Source: an uncultured Tateyamaria sp.
Lineage (GTDB): Bacteria > Pseudomonadota > Alphaproteobacteria > Rhodobacterales > Rhodobacteraceae
Length of the DNA stretch: 64,000 bases
Reading direction: 5' to 3'
Assembly (NCBI RefSeq): GCF_947503415.1
Contig: NZ_CANNDS010000002.1
Span: 558,001 to 622,000, forward strand
Every line of letters starts with the position of its first letter. Position 1 is the stretch's first letter. The position numbers and the translations under genes were made by a program. This document shows positions 26,316 to 35,089 of the stretch, piece after piece. Below the pieces are notes generated by a model. It did not search any database, was not told the origin of the DNA, and was given only the letters and a program-made list of their open reading frames with translations.

Positions 26316-26636
26316 CTATGTGCCGGACGGCGGGCGGGCGGCTTTTTCTGCAAGGCCGGAAGTGCCCTGGCGGCGGCTAAGTTCGATCATCACATCGCTG
26401 AGGCTGACGTCACGCGATGCGAGCATGACCATGAGGTGGTAGAGCACATCTGCCGCTTCGGAAGTGAGTGCGGCCTTGTCGTTCTTCACCGCTTCGATGA
26501 TGGCCTCAATGGCTTCCTCGCCGAATTTCTCGGCGCATTTTTCGGGACCCTTGGCCAGCAGTTTGGCGGTCCATGAGCTGTCGGGGTCGGCGCCCTTGCG
26601 GGCCTCGATCGTGGCGAAGAGATCGTCAAGCGTCAT
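26316..26636 (-). CDS. hisE: Phosphoribosyl-ATP diphosphatase
   Basis: A 106-aa all-helical MazG-like pyrophosphatase, step 2 of histidine synthesis. Motifs: SSWTAKLLAKGPEKCAEKFG, EEAIEAIIEA and EAADVLYHLMVML, with the acidic Mg-binding residues in place. It follows hisF by 24 nt on the same strand. Confidence 0.96.
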   Translation of the reverse strand: MTLDDLFATIEARKGADPDSSWTAKLLAKGPEKCAEKFGEEAIEAIIEAVKNDKAALTSEAADVLYHLMVMLASRDVSLSDVMIELSRRQGTSGLAEKAARPPSGT

Positions 26637-26660
26637 AGCGCTTGCCCAGAATCGCGTGCG

Positions 26661-27422
26661 TCATGTCAGCCTCATCGGGATGCCAGCGGCGGCCATATGC
26701 GCCTTGGCTTGCGCAATTGTGTAGTCGCCGAAGTGGAAGATCGACGCCGCGAGCACGGCAGACGCGCCGCCTTCGGTCACGCCGTCAACGAGGTGGTCCA
26801 GCGTGCCGACGCCCCCCGATGCGATCACCGGGATCGAAACCGCGTCCGAGATGGCGCGGGTGAGCGGCAGGTTGAAGCCCGCGCGTGTGCCGTCGCGGTC
26901 CATGGAGGTCAGCAGAATCTCCCCTGCCCCTTTGGCCGCGGCGGTCCGGGCAAATTCCACGGCGTCAATGCCGGTGGGTTTGCGCCCGCCATGGGTGAAG
27001 ATTTCCCATTTGCCGGTGCTGACTGTTTTTGCATCGATGGCGCAGACGATGCATTGGCTGCCGAACTGGTCCGCCGCCCGTGTCAACACATCCGGGTCAG
27101 CCACAGCCGCCGAGTTGAAAGACACCTTGTCCGCCCCCGCGAGCAGGAGCGCGCGCACATCCGCCACCGTCCGGACACCGCCGCCAACGGTGAGCGGGAT
27201 AAAGCACTGTTCCGCCGTGCGCTGCACCAGATCGAACATGGTGCCGCGGTTCTCATGGGTGGCGTGGATGTCGAGAAAACACAGCTCGTCCGCGCCGGCG
27301 GCGTCATAGGCGCGCGCTGCAGCCACCGGGTCGCCTGCGTCGATCAGGTCGACGAAATTCACGCCCTTGACCACGCGGCCATCGGCAACATCAAGGCAGG
27401 GGATGATGCGGGTTTTCAACAT
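26661..27422 (-). CDS. hisF: Imidazole glycerol phosphate synthase, cyclase subunit
   Basis: A 253-aa TIM barrel that closes the imidazole ring using ammonia from HisH. Catalytic Asp11 ([16 protein letters not shown]) and Asp130 (CAIDAK) are present, as are the two phosphate sites (GGGVRT; IASGGVG). The ATG at 27422 gives the usual start [12 protein letters not shown]. Upstream on the same strand, hisA would be the natural neighbour, but an oppositely oriented gene separates them. Confidence 0.97.
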   Translation of the reverse strand: MLKTRIIPCLDVADGRVVKGVNFVDLIDAGDPVAAARAYDAAGADELCFLDIHATHENRGTMFDLVQRTAEQCFIPLTVGGGVRTVADVRALLLAGADKVSFNSAAVADPDVLTRAADQFGSQCIVCAIDAKTVSTGKWEIFTHGGRKPTGIDAVEFARTAAAKGAGEILLTSMDRDGTRAGFNLPLTRAISDAVSIPVIASGGVGTLDHLVDGVTEGGASAVLAASIFHFGDYTIAQAKAHMAAAGIPMRLT

Positions 27423-27457
27423 GGGGCTCTGGTAGCGCGGATTTTGGGGCGGGGAAA

Positions 27458-27553
27458 GGGGCTCCGCCCCCGGCCTGCGGCCGGATTGCTGGCTTTTAGG
27501 GGGCTCCGCCCCCGGCCTGCGGTCTCCCCCGGAGTTTATCTTGCAAGATGAAG
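27458..27553 (+). repeat. Tandem GC-rich 23-bp repeat and intergenic palindrome, copy B
   Basis: The 23-bp unit GGGGCTCCGCCCCCGGCCTG plus CGG occurs exactly at 27458-27480 and 27500-27522 (42-bp period). The second unit runs into TCTCCCCCGGAGTTTATC and a GATGAAG tail, the same design as copy A. Confidence 0.75.
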
Positions 27554-27635
27554 GGGATTTCTGCCCATCACGGAAAGGTGCATGGCGTATGGTCGAACCT
27601 GTGACAGGTTTGGAATATTGAAATGAGGGAGACGC

Positions 27636-28091
27636 ATGATGCGAATTTTGATGGCTCTGGTGATGAGCGTTTTTATGGCGGGAACTGCGATGGCAGGTGA
27701 CAATGGAATTATCCGTAAGGAGTCTGCAAAGGGTGTGGTCGAGACCATGGATGCGCTGCAGAGCGCCCTTGAAGGCGCGGGGCTGACCATCTTTGCCCGT
27801 GTCGATCATGGCGCCGGGGCGCAAGGCGTGGGCGAAGACATCGGTGCCTCGCAGCTTTTGATCTTTGGCAATCCCAAGCTGGGCACCCAAGCCATGCTGG
27901 ATGACCGGACCGCTGCGTTGTTTCTGCCGATGAAAGTGGCCGTTTTCGAAGACGAGACCGGCAAGACCTTGATCGCCTATGAGGCCCCTGCCGAGATGCT
28001 GGGCAAACTGGGCGGCATTGCCGACGACGCGGCTTATGTCCAGACCATGACGGGTGCGCTTGGCAAGTTCACCGATGGTGCTGCGCAGTAA
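27636..28091 (+). CDS. Secreted DUF302 domain protein
   Basis: A 151-aa protein with a signal peptide ([19 protein letters not shown]; start at 27636 or the adjacent ATG at 27639, GGGAG upstream). The mature part has the DUF302 pattern: [32 protein letters not shown] and [19 protein letters not shown]. The family is structurally known but its function is not established. It sits head-on between hisA and hisF, splitting the minus-strand his genes. Confidence 0.88.
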   Translation: MMRILMALVMSVFMAGTAMAGDNGIIRKESAKGVVETMDALQSALEGAGLTIFARVDHGAGAQGVGEDIGASQLLIFGNPKLGTQAMLDDRTAALFLPMKVAVFEDETGKTLIAYEAPAEMLGKLGGIADDAAYVQTMTGALGKFTDGAAQ

Positions 28092-28094
28092 CGC

Positions 28095-28814
28095 CTAACT
28101 CTTGAGCGCTGCCAAGGCGGCGCTCAGATCAATCGCTCCGTCATAGAGTGCGCGGCCTGAGATGGCGCCAGAGATTACGCCTGTGGCCTTGAGCGCTGTC
28201 AGATCATCCAGCGATGACACGCCGCCGCTGGCGATCACGGGGATGTCCACCGCTTCGGCCAACGCCTGTGTGGCGGGGATGTTCGGCCCGCCCATTGCGC
28301 CGTCTCGGTTGATGTCCGTGTAGACGATGGCCGCCACGCCTGCGTCTTCAAAGGATTTGGCGAGATCGGTGGCGTCCACATCCGTTTCGGTCGCCCAGCC
28401 CTTGGTGGCAACCTTGCCGTTTCTTGCGTCGATGCCGACGGCCACGTGGCCCGGGAAGGCTTTGGCCGCTGCGCGCACGAGGTCGGGGTTTTCGACCGCC
28501 ACCGTGCCGAGGATGACGCGTTGGAGACCTTTGGACAGCCACGTCTCGATTGTGGCCATGTCGCGGATGCCGCCACCCAGCTGCGCAGGAACTTTGCAGG
28601 ATTTCAGGATCGCCTCGACCGGGGCGGCGTTCACCGGTGCGCCTGCAAATGCGCCGTTGAGATCGACGAGGTGAAGCCACTCGCAGCCTGCATCCACGAA
28701 AGCACGCGCCTGGGCCGCCGGGTCATCGTTGAACACGGTGGCCTTGTCCATATCCCCGTGCACAAGCCGCACGGCCTGCCCGTCTTTGAGGTCGATGGCG
28801 GGATAGAGGATCAT
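28095..28814 (-). CDS. hisA: ProFAR isomerase
   Basis: A 239-aa TIM barrel for step 4 of histidine synthesis (Amadori isomerisation). Catalytic Asp in [16 protein letters not shown] (Asp8) and a second Asp in VYTDINRDG near 170, with phosphate loops GGGIRD and IASGGVS. Its end abuts the convergent DUF302 gene (3 bp apart), so the hisF-hisE pair downstream probably needs read-through or its own promoter. Confidence 0.97.
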   Translation of the reverse strand: MILYPAIDLKDGQAVRLVHGDMDKATVFNDDPAAQARAFVDAGCEWLHLVDLNGAFAGAPVNAAPVEAILKSCKVPAQLGGGIRDMATIETWLSKGLQRVILGTVAVENPDLVRAAAKAFPGHVAVGIDARNGKVATKGWATETDVDATDLAKSFEDAGVAAIVYTDINRDGAMGGPNIPATQALAEAVDIPVIASGGVSSLDDLTALKATGVISGAISGRALYDGAIDLSAALAALKS

Positions 28815-28944
28815 GATTTCGGCCCTTTTATTGTCGACCTGCGTCCTTGCACGGCCTCATGAGATTCGCAACGCGACCCAAGGTCATTCTTGCCTTGGCG
28901 CGGCGTGATGGCTCACAGTCTCTCGCATTACGGAGGAGACACTC

Positions 28945-29337
28945 ATGAAATATCTAATTGCAGCGGCATGTGTGGCCGTCGCAAGCGCCGGGATGGCCCT
29001 TGCAGAACCAGTGCACGGCACGTGGCAGACTGCGGCGGACGACAATGGCAACTACGGGCACATCAAGGTCACGGATTGTTCCGGCAAGGTGTGTGGCACG
29101 CTGATCAAGTCCTTTGATTCAAGCGGTGCGCCACTTGAAACCGCCAACACGGGTCGGAAGATTATCTGGGACATGGAAGCCAAGGGCGGCGGTGCGTACG
29201 CCGGCGGCAAAGTGTATTCGCCGGATCGTGACAAGACCTACAATTCCAAGATGCAGTTGAATGGCAACAGGCTCGCCGTGTCTGGTTGCGTGTTGGGTAT
29301 TTGCCGCGATGGCGGCACCTGGACGCGCGTGAACTGA
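28945..29337 (+). CDS. Secreted DUF2147 domain protein
   Basis: A 130-aa protein with a signal peptide (about 1-20, cleavage after GMALA) and a small beta-barrel-like DUF2147 domain: VHGTWQTAADDNGNYGHIKV, four Cys (two likely disulfides: DCSGKVCG, SGCVLGICRDGG) and the closing GGTWTRV. GGAGGAGA precedes the ATG. A periplasmic or outer-membrane-associated role is inferred only from the signal. Confidence 0.9.
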   Translation: MKYLIAAACVAVASAGMALAEPVHGTWQTAADDNGNYGHIKVTDCSGKVCGTLIKSFDSSGAPLETANTGRKIIWDMEAKGGGAYAGGKVYSPDRDKTYNSKMQLNGNRLAVSGCVLGICRDGGTWTRVN

Positions 29338-29394
29338 GCCCGCCAGGCACGTGGAACTGGTTCCGCGCCACATCGGCGCGGGCCTTTGAGCGCC

Positions 29395-29868
29395 TTACAG
29401 CTTCGATGAGATGATGCCGGTGTTGAAGCCCCCCATGCGCAACTCACCAAACAGGCGCTGATATTCGATCTTGGGGCAGCGGTTCTGGATCACGGTCAGC
29501 CCTGCGCCCCGCGCTTTGGCCGCCGCATCCGGGTGTTCCACGCCGATCTGCATCCAGATGGTTTCGAGCGTGGGGATCTGTGCCATGGCCGCCTCTACGA
29601 TCTCGGGCACGGCGTCGGAGCGGCGGAAGATGTCGACCATGTCCACAGCTGCGTCGATGTCGTCGAACCCGGCCACAATCCTTTGGCCAAACAGCATCTC
29701 GCCCGCATAGACCGGGTTCACCGGGATCACCGTGTATCCTTTGAGCGCGAGGTAGCGCGCCACGTAATAGCTGGGCCGCACGGGGTTGGTGGACACGCCC
29801 ACGACCGCCACGGTTTTTGTGGATTTCAGCACCTGTCGAAGATGCGCGTCGGAATAGGTTTCGATCAT
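29395..29868 (-). CDS. CoA-binding domain protein (YccU-like)
   Basis: A 157-aa Rossmann-like CoA-binding protein (VAVVGVSTNPVRPSYYVARYL; YTVIPVNPVYAGEMLFGQRI; VDMVDIFRRSDAVPEIVEAA; WMQIGVEHPDAAAKARGAG; NRCPKIEYQRL). The ATG at 29868 follows GGGGGGCAG. These proteins bind CoA or a dinucleotide; the physiological role is unknown. Confidence 0.9.
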   Translation of the reverse strand: MIETYSDAHLRQVLKSTKTVAVVGVSTNPVRPSYYVARYLALKGYTVIPVNPVYAGEMLFGQRIVAGFDDIDAAVDMVDIFRRSDAVPEIVEAAMAQIPTLETIWMQIGVEHPDAAAKARGAGLTVIQNRCPKIEYQRLFGELRMGGFNTGIISSKL

Positions 29869-29895
29869 GCTGCCCCCCTGCCCGGCCATCGTCAC

Positions 29896-29930
29896 AAAAA
29901 AGCGCCCCGATCGCAAAGCGAAAGGGGCGC
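29896..29930 (-). terminator. Rho-independent terminator
   Basis: GCGCCCC (29902-29908) pairs with GGGGCGC (29924-29930), with an inner CGC/GCG, and six T follow on the minus strand (29901-29896). It probably ends the rlmB/zinc-ribbon transcript, about 160 nt beyond its last gene; the gap 29931-30090 shows no gene. Confidence 0.8.
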
Positions 29931-30090
29931 AAAGGTACGGAACGAGGGACAGTGAATTAACCTGCAGGAGTTCCAGGCCTGCGGTTCACTTCTTCAGATA
30001 TGGTGATCTGAGCTCTGTAAAAGAGCCTCTCGCAAATCTGTGAACGAACTCTTAAGCGCCGGATGTCCTGCTTTTTGGCACCCGTGGCGT

Positions 30091-30381
30091 TCAGTCAAAG
30101 ATATCTTCAATGATATCAAAGGCGTCCTCAAACATGTCTTTCCAGCGCGACTTGCGCTTCTTGTATTTTTTCTTGGCGGGTTTTGGCTTGGGCCGGTGAC
30201 GGACCGCCGATGGGCGCACAAGTTCACGGTCGCCGGACTTCTTGCGCGGCAACATCTTGAGATCATGCAGCGGCGCGCCGCAGGTCGAACAGGCCAGCTC
30301 GTGCCGTTCGCGCCCCTGAAGAACAAGTGCGGCGCGGGTCCCGCAATAGCAGCAGGTGGCGATTTTCGTAGGGTGGGCGAT
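30091..30381 (-). CDS. Zinc-ribbon protein with an apparent AUC start codon
   Basis: About 96 aa: IAHPTKIATCCYCGTRAALV, then HELACSTCGAPLHDLK, giving a CxxC...CxxC zinc ribbon, then a Lys/Arg-rich tail and a closing acidic DMFEDAFDIIEDIFD helix. The frame has no ATG, GTG or TTG upstream of the zinc ribbon. A strong GGAGG (30391-30387) is placed 5 nt before ATC at 30381, so an AUC start is the best reading; a single-base error of an ATG is the alternative. It follows rlmB by 11 nt. Confidence 0.65.
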   Translation of the reverse strand: MAHPTKIATCCYCGTRAALVLQGRERHELACSTCGAPLHDLKMLPRKKSGDRELVRPSAVRHRPKPKPAKKKYKKRKSRWKDMFEDAFDIIEDIFD

Positions 30382-30392
30382 GGTCGCCTCCG

Positions 30393-31169
30393 TTATTCGT
30401 GGTCCTTGGAGGCATATAATGCGATTGCGGCCGCATTTGAGACGTTGAGGGACCCAAACCCGCCCGCTGCGTCGATTTTCACCAGCGCATCACAGGTTTC
30501 GCGGGTTTTCTGGCGCAAGCCGGGCCCTTCGGCCCCCAGCACCAGCGCCACGGGGCGGTCCTTTTGACCATGTAGCGTAGCCTCAATCGTCTGGTCGGCC
30601 TCACCGTCGAGGCCCAGCACAGTGTAGCCCATGCCCTGCAATTCCACGATGGCGTCGGCAAGGTTTCGGACGCGCACGTAAGGCTGCCGTTCCAGCGCAC
30701 CGGAGGCGGTTTTCGCCAGTGCGCCGGTTTCGGGTGCCGCGTGGTGGCGCGTGCCAATAACCGCAGACGCGCCCAGCACCTCGGCCGAGCGCAGGATGGC
30801 CCCCACATTGTGCGGGTCCGTGACGCGGTCCAGCAGGATCAGCCGGGGCGCGTCGGCCCCGATGGCCACGTCCGCGAGGCTGCCCCAATCCAGCGGTTTG
30901 ACCTCCAACGCCGCCCCTTGGTGGACCGAGCCGGGGTCAATCGGTGGCTTGAATTTGCGCGGGTCGATCACCTCGGGGGTGATGCCCGCCTGTTCAATCG
31001 CCTCAGCCAGTTTGTTCTGCGCATTCAGCGTCACCATCAGGTGCAGTTTTTCGCGGCGCGGGTTCAGCAGCGCGTCACGGACGGCATGCAGCCCAAAGAG
31101 CCAGACCGTCTGCGCCGCATCCGCCTTTTTCGCCTGTTCCTTTTGGACAACCCATTTGGGTTTTTTCAT
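30393..31169 (-). CDS. rlmB: 23S rRNA (guanosine-2'-O)-methyltransferase RlmB (SpoU family)
   Basis: A 258-aa TrmH/SpoU knotted methyltransferase: substrate domain (WLFGLHAVRDALLNPRRE), then the three SPOUT motifs (ILLDRVTDPHNVGAILRSAE; PVALVLGAEGPGLRQKTRE; VKIDAAGGFGSLNVSNAAAIAL). It 2'-O-methylates a guanosine of 23S rRNA. The ATG at 31169 follows AAAGGTGAAAAG; the frame to 31235 has no better site. Confidence 0.94.
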   Translation of the reverse strand: MKKPKWVVQKEQAKKADAAQTVWLFGLHAVRDALLNPRREKLHLMVTLNAQNKLAEAIEQAGITPEVIDPRKFKPPIDPGSVHQGAALEVKPLDWGSLADVAIGADAPRLILLDRVTDPHNVGAILRSAEVLGASAVIGTRHHAAPETGALAKTASGALERQPYVRVRNLADAIVELQGMGYTVLGLDGEADQTIEATLHGQKDRPVALVLGAEGPGLRQKTRETCDALVKIDAAGGFGSLNVSNAAAIALYASKDHE

Positions 31170-31275
31170 CTTTTCACCTTTGGTGCTGGCCGAGGATTTT
31201 GTGCCTTGACCCCTGATATGCGTCCCGGTAATCACGCGCTCACGCCAACCGGGGTTCAGGCCCTAATGGCGCAGT

Positions 31276-31359
31276 GGGCGACAGGCCGCAAGGTGTGGCA
31301 GGGGACTGTAACTCCCTCGCGGAGACGCACGCCTGGTTCGATTCCAGGGTCGCCCACCA
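31276..31359 (+). tRNA. tRNA-Tyr(GTA)
   Basis: Class II tRNA: acceptor GGGCGAC/GTCGCCC, anticodon loop CTGTAAC (anticodon GTA) on stem GGGGA/TCCCT, long variable arm (CGCGGAGACGC), T loop TTCGATT, discriminator A, encoded CCA at 31357-31359. Confidence 0.96.
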
Positions 31360-31378
31360 CTTTCTCTTCCAGACCGAG

Positions 31379-32404
31379 TTAGTGACCCGACACGCGTGGC
31401 ACGAGTGCTTTGACCAGATCCTTCATGTCGAGCTGGCCGACGATTTCTCCGTTATCGACCACCTTGTAGATGTGATTGGTGTCGCCGCCTGTCAGGGCAA
31501 TCATGTCTTCGAGATTGCTGGACGCCTCCACCTCTCCGTCGAAGCTGTCATGCGTCAGTGGCCCCATCACGGACCTGACCCGCAGCACGCGGGCGCGGTT
31601 GATGTCGCTGACGAAGTCTTCGATGTAAGGGTCTGAAGGCGAGAGCAAAATGCCCTGCGGCTCGCCCTGTTGCACGACCGCGCCGTCCTTGAGAATCACG
31701 AGGTGATCGGCCAGTTTCAGCGCCTCATCCAGATCGTGGGTGATGAAGACGATGGTTTTGTGCAGTTCCTTTTGCAACTCCAGAAGCAGGTTCTGCATGT
31801 CGGTGCGGATCAGCGGGTCAAGGGCCGAGAATGCCTCGTCCATCAGCATGATGTCGGTGTTGGCGGTGAGCGCACGGGCGATGCCGACACGTTGCTGCAT
31901 GCCGCCGGAAAGTTGCGCGGGGTAGCGGTCCTCGAACCCTTCGAGACCCACACGCGCCAGCCATTTGCGCCCTTCGCGGTCGCAGGTGGCCTTGTCGGCA
32001 CCCTGCACGCTGAGCGGCAATTGCGCATTTTCCAGCACGGTGTTGTGCGGCAGCAGCGCGAATTTCTGGAACACCATCGACATCTGCTTGCGCCTCAGGT
32101 CGCGCAACGCGCCCTCGCCCAGCTTCATCACATCCTGCCCGTCCACGAGGATTTCGCCTGCCGACGGGTCGATCAACCGGTTGAGGTGGCGGATCAGCGT
32201 GGACTTGCCGGAGCCGGACAGGCCCATGATGACCGTGATCTCTCCGGCTGCCATGTCGACATTGATGTCCTGCAGGCCCAGCACGTGTTTGTGCTGTTCC
32301 AGCAGCGTGGCCTTGTCCATGCCTGCCTGAACCTTTGGCACCATGGCGGCGTCCTCGGGCCCGAAGATTTTATAGAGGCCGCGCAAGGAAACTTTGGCGG
32401 TCAT
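31379..32404 (-). CDS. Quaternary-amine (choline/betaine) ABC transporter ATPase
   Basis: A 341-aa ATPase of the QAT/ProV family. Walker A GLSGSGKST (61-69), signature LSGGMQQR, Walker B IMLMDEAFSALD and the H-loop (FITHDLDEAL) are complete; the C-terminal 90 residues are CBS-like repeats that sense ionic strength in relatives. The ATG at 32404 gives the family start MTAKVSLRGLYKIFG; the frame to 32464 lies in the permease gene. Distal gene of the transporter operon; ChoV/ProV are equally possible names. Confidence 0.94.
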   Translation of the reverse strand: MTAKVSLRGLYKIFGPEDAAMVPKVQAGMDKATLLEQHKHVLGLQDINVDMAAGEITVIMGLSGSGKSTLIRHLNRLIDPSAGEILVDGQDVMKLGEGALRDLRRKQMSMVFQKFALLPHNTVLENAQLPLSVQGADKATCDREGRKWLARVGLEGFEDRYPAQLSGGMQQRVGIARALTANTDIMLMDEAFSALDPLIRTDMQNLLLELQKELHKTIVFITHDLDEALKLADHLVILKDGAVVQQGEPQGILLSPSDPYIEDFVSDINRARVLRVRSVMGPLTHDSFDGEVEASSNLEDMIALTGGDTNHIYKVVDNGEIVGQLDMKDLVKALVPRVSGH

Positions 32405-32405
32405 C

Positions 32406-33437
32406 TCAACGCTCCTTGCGGCCAGTGTCGACGCGGGCGAGTGCCGCCTTGGACACACGGTCAAGGATTACGGCCAGCAGGACGATGCCAAGGCCCGCGA
32501 CAAGGCCCACCCCAAGCTCAAGATTGCGGATGCCGCGCAGAACCAGAACACCAAGACCGGGGGCGGAGACCAGCGATGCGATCACCACCATCGCAAGGCT
32601 CATCATGATGGTCTGGTTCACACCGGCCATGATGTTGGGCAGCGCCAAGGGCAGTTCCACCCGGCTGAGTTTCTGCCATGCGGTCAGGCCAAAGGCGTTG
32701 GCTGCCTCAATCACGTCGCGGTCGACAAGGCGAATACCAAGATCCGTCAGTCGGATCACCGGCACCACGGCGTAGAGGATGATGGCGATACCGTAAAGCT
32801 TTGATTCCGTGACGGAAAACAGGAAAATGAGTGGGATCAGATAGACGAATGTGGGCAACGTCTGCAGCAGGTCGAGGATGGGCACGATGGTGCGTTGTGC
32901 GGTGTCGGACTTCGACATGCCGATGCCGATGGGCACGCCCAACACGACCGACAGACCGGTGCAGACAAACACGATGGCCAGTGTCTGCATCGCCACGCCG
33001 AAATGGTCGATGAAACCGAAAAACAGCAGGACAGCGGCGACAAAACCGGTCACGGACTTCGACCGGCTGACCCAGTAGGTCAGCAGCAAAAGCGCCGGGA
33101 TCATGATGAACCACGGCGCGCTTTCAAAGAGCCAAAGTGCTGCGTCCAGCATCCATGACAGCGGTTGCGTGATCGGGTCGAGCACGAATTTCAGCTCGGA
33201 CCGGATGGCCAGAAACCCTTCCTCAAGCCCTGCGGTCAGGTCGCGCGTCTGGCCGATGCGTCCGCACGCCTCGTGCAGGACATCGAGCGACGGAAATGGG
33301 AGGCCGCCAGCCTCGGAGGCGTCATCGCCGCCGGTTTGGGCCAAAAGCTGCGCCATGGAGACAGGTGCGTCTTCCTTGCCCTCGTCGCACCAGTCGCGCA
33401 GGCCCAGCGTATCGAACACGCCGTCATAGGCTGCCAT
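32406..33437 (-). CDS. Quaternary-amine ABC transporter permease
   Basis: A 343-aa permease with a long N-terminal soluble part (about 1-85), then about six or seven membrane segments and the BPD-type coupling loop (DVIEAANAFGLTAWQKLSRVELPLALPNIM split around residues 255-285). Typical of ProW/ChoW. It precedes the ATPase by 1 nt and follows the binding protein across a GC-rich stem-loop. Confidence 0.93.
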   Translation of the reverse strand: MAAYDGVFDTLGLRDWCDEGKEDAPVSMAQLLAQTGGDDASEAGGLPFPSLDVLHEACGRIGQTRDLTAGLEEGFLAIRSELKFVLDPITQPLSWMLDAALWLFESAPWFIMIPALLLLTYWVSRSKSVTGFVAAVLLFFGFIDHFGVAMQTLAIVFVCTGLSVVLGVPIGIGMSKSDTAQRTIVPILDLLQTLPTFVYLIPLIFLFSVTESKLYGIAIILYAVVPVIRLTDLGIRLVDRDVIEAANAFGLTAWQKLSRVELPLALPNIMAGVNQTIMMSLAMVVIASLVSAPGLGVLVLRGIRNLELGVGLVAGLGIVLLAVILDRVSKAALARVDTGRKER

Positions 33438-33481
33438 ATCGTCCCCTCACGTTTCTTGATCTTGCGCCCTGCGGGGCGAGA

Positions 33482-33506
33482 TGCGCCGGAGTGGTCCCCC
33501 GGCGCA
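33482..33506 (-). promoter_or_regulatory. Intercistronic stem-loop between binding protein and permease
   Basis: TGCGCCGG (33482-33489) and CCGGCGCA (33499-33506) form an 8-bp stem 6 nt after the binding-protein stop. Without a T run it is more likely a 3'-end mRNA stabiliser giving excess binding protein, as known for other ABC operons. Confidence 0.6.
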
Positions 33507-33512
33507 GTTCGA

Positions 33513-34478
33513 TTATTGCAGCAGTGCCGACAGGTTGCCGCGCGCTTCGTCGTTGAGCCAGCTGCCCCAGACATCCTTGTAGGTTGTCAGGAAATAAACC
33601 GCCGCCTCTTCGTTCGACGCCTCGTTGGCTTCTTGCCAGGCCAGCACTTCGCCCATCTGGGCATTGGTGAAGGTGAGGTTGCCCATCAGCGCCGCCGCAT
33701 CGGGTTCACGATCGACAAAGGTTTGTGTCGCCGCTGTCACCACGTTCGACACCGGATATGACGACAGGCCCGGTGTGGCGCAGTCTTCCAGTCCGTTGCA
33801 GGTGTGGGTGCTTTCGTCATAGGCGGGCATTTCGACCTGAACCATCGGGTATTTGCCCAGGACGGATGTCGGCGCCCAGTAGTAACCGAACCAAGGCTCC
33901 TTGGCCTCGTACGCGGCGGCGATGGCTGTGGCGAGGGTTTCGCCCGAGCCGTGCTGGAACCGTTCGACACCCGAATCTGCCAGTCCTGCGGCCTTGAAGT
34001 TGTTGTGGTTGGTGATGTCGCAGCCCCAGCCCGACGGGCAATCGTGGAAACGGCCACCAACCAGTTCGGGGTTGGCCTTGATGCCTTCAAGCGTTTTCAG
34101 CTCGGGATGCGCTTCGGCCAGATAGTCGGGGATCCACCACGCCTCGACCCCGCCATCGGACAGGACCTTGGACATCTCCACCAGTTTGCCCTCATCGCGC
34201 AGCTCTTCGTAGACCTCGGTATAGCTGGTCCAAAGCTCCGTCAGGATGTCCGGCTCGCCCGTCTCGGCCACGGATGCCATGGCAGGCACGGTGGTGGTGG
34301 GCACAACGGTGACGGAACAGCCATAGCCCTGCTCCAGCAGGAACTTGGCGACGTTGGTCACAACGGCGGCAGAGGCCCAGTCCATTTCGGTGATCGACAC
34401 CTCGCCGCAGTCGGCGGCGGCGAGGGACGCCACGGACGTGCCCATCAGCAAAGTGGCGGCAAATGTGAGTTTTTTCAT
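33513..34478 (-). CDS. Choline/glycine-betaine-type ABC transporter substrate-binding protein
   Basis: A 321-aa periplasmic protein with a signal peptide (MKKLTFAATLLMGTSVASLAAA). The mature domain is of the OpuAC type: VSITEMDWASAAVVTNVAKF, ELWTSYTEVYEEL, a SGWGCDITN segment and several Trp/Tyr (PWFGYYWAP) that could form the aromatic box for a quaternary ammonium. First gene of the operon, with AGGGAA before the ATG at 34478. Exact ligand (choline, betaine, proline betaine) cannot be decided. Confidence 0.92.
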   Translation of the reverse strand: MKKLTFAATLLMGTSVASLAAADCGEVSITEMDWASAAVVTNVAKFLLEQGYGCSVTVVPTTTVPAMASVAETGEPDILTELWTSYTEVYEELRDEGKLVEMSKVLSDGGVEAWWIPDYLAEAHPELKTLEGIKANPELVGGRFHDCPSGWGCDITNHNNFKAAGLADSGVERFQHGSGETLATAIAAAYEAKEPWFGYYWAPTSVLGKYPMVQVEMPAYDESTHTCNGLEDCATPGLSSYPVSNVVTAATQTFVDREPDAAALMGNLTFTNAQMGEVLAWQEANEASNEEAAVYFLTTYKDVWGSWLNDEARGNLSALLQ

Positions 34479-34717
34479 GAGTTTGTTCCCTGTTTTGGCG
34501 GTATTTTCGCAGAATACTGGGAAAGTGATAGACCCAAACGGGTGGAGACTTACAGTCCAATCTGGGCGGCTGCCGCGGCCCCGCCGTTGTCTGCGCCGTG
34601 CGGGATGATCACAATTTCGCTGTGTCAGGCTAAACTGACAGTTTTGACTTGGGTCCGCCTGCATCCGCTTGTTACAGTCGGACCGGAACGACCAAACAGG
34701 CGCAAGGAAGACACCAC

Positions 34718-35089
34718 ATGGACGTGGCACAGGCCCTCGTGATGGCAATGCAAACATGGGGGATGATCGGCGCGGTTGTGGCGCTGGTGTTTCTTGTGAT
34801 CGGGATCGACCGCATCGACGAAGATGCGCGCGGTGCCTACATTTTTCGCCCCCTGCTGATCCCCGGCGTGCTTTTGATCTGGCCCTTGGTGCTGTGGCGC
34901 TGGTGGCAGATCGAGACGGAGCGTGCCGCGTGGGCTGCCCGTTATCGCCCGGTGCGCGCCTCCTACGGCCTGGCCGTCGTGCTGATGAGCGTGGGTATCG
35001 TTGTCATCGTCATCACGGGCCTGAGCGTGCGCCAGACCTGGCCCGCCGACATTGCGCCCGTGCAATTGACCGAAGGGGCAGGCCAATGA
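34718..35089 (+). CDS. Small membrane subunit of a Rieske redox operon
   Basis: A 123-aa protein with three hydrophobic segments (about 12-30, 44-62 and 85-103), a basic WRWWQIETERAAWAARYRP loop and a short periplasm-like tail. The ATG at 34718 has AAGGAAG; upstream in-frame starts lack one. Its stop overlaps the next start (ATGA). No family recognised; by position a subunit or assembly factor of the membrane redox protein encoded next. Confidence 0.75.
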   Translation: MDVAQALVMAMQTWGMIGAVVALVFLVIGIDRIDEDARGAYIFRPLLIPGVLLIWPLVLWRWWQIETERAAWAARYRPVRASYGLAVVLMSVGIVVIVITGLSVRQTWPADIAPVQLTEGAGQ

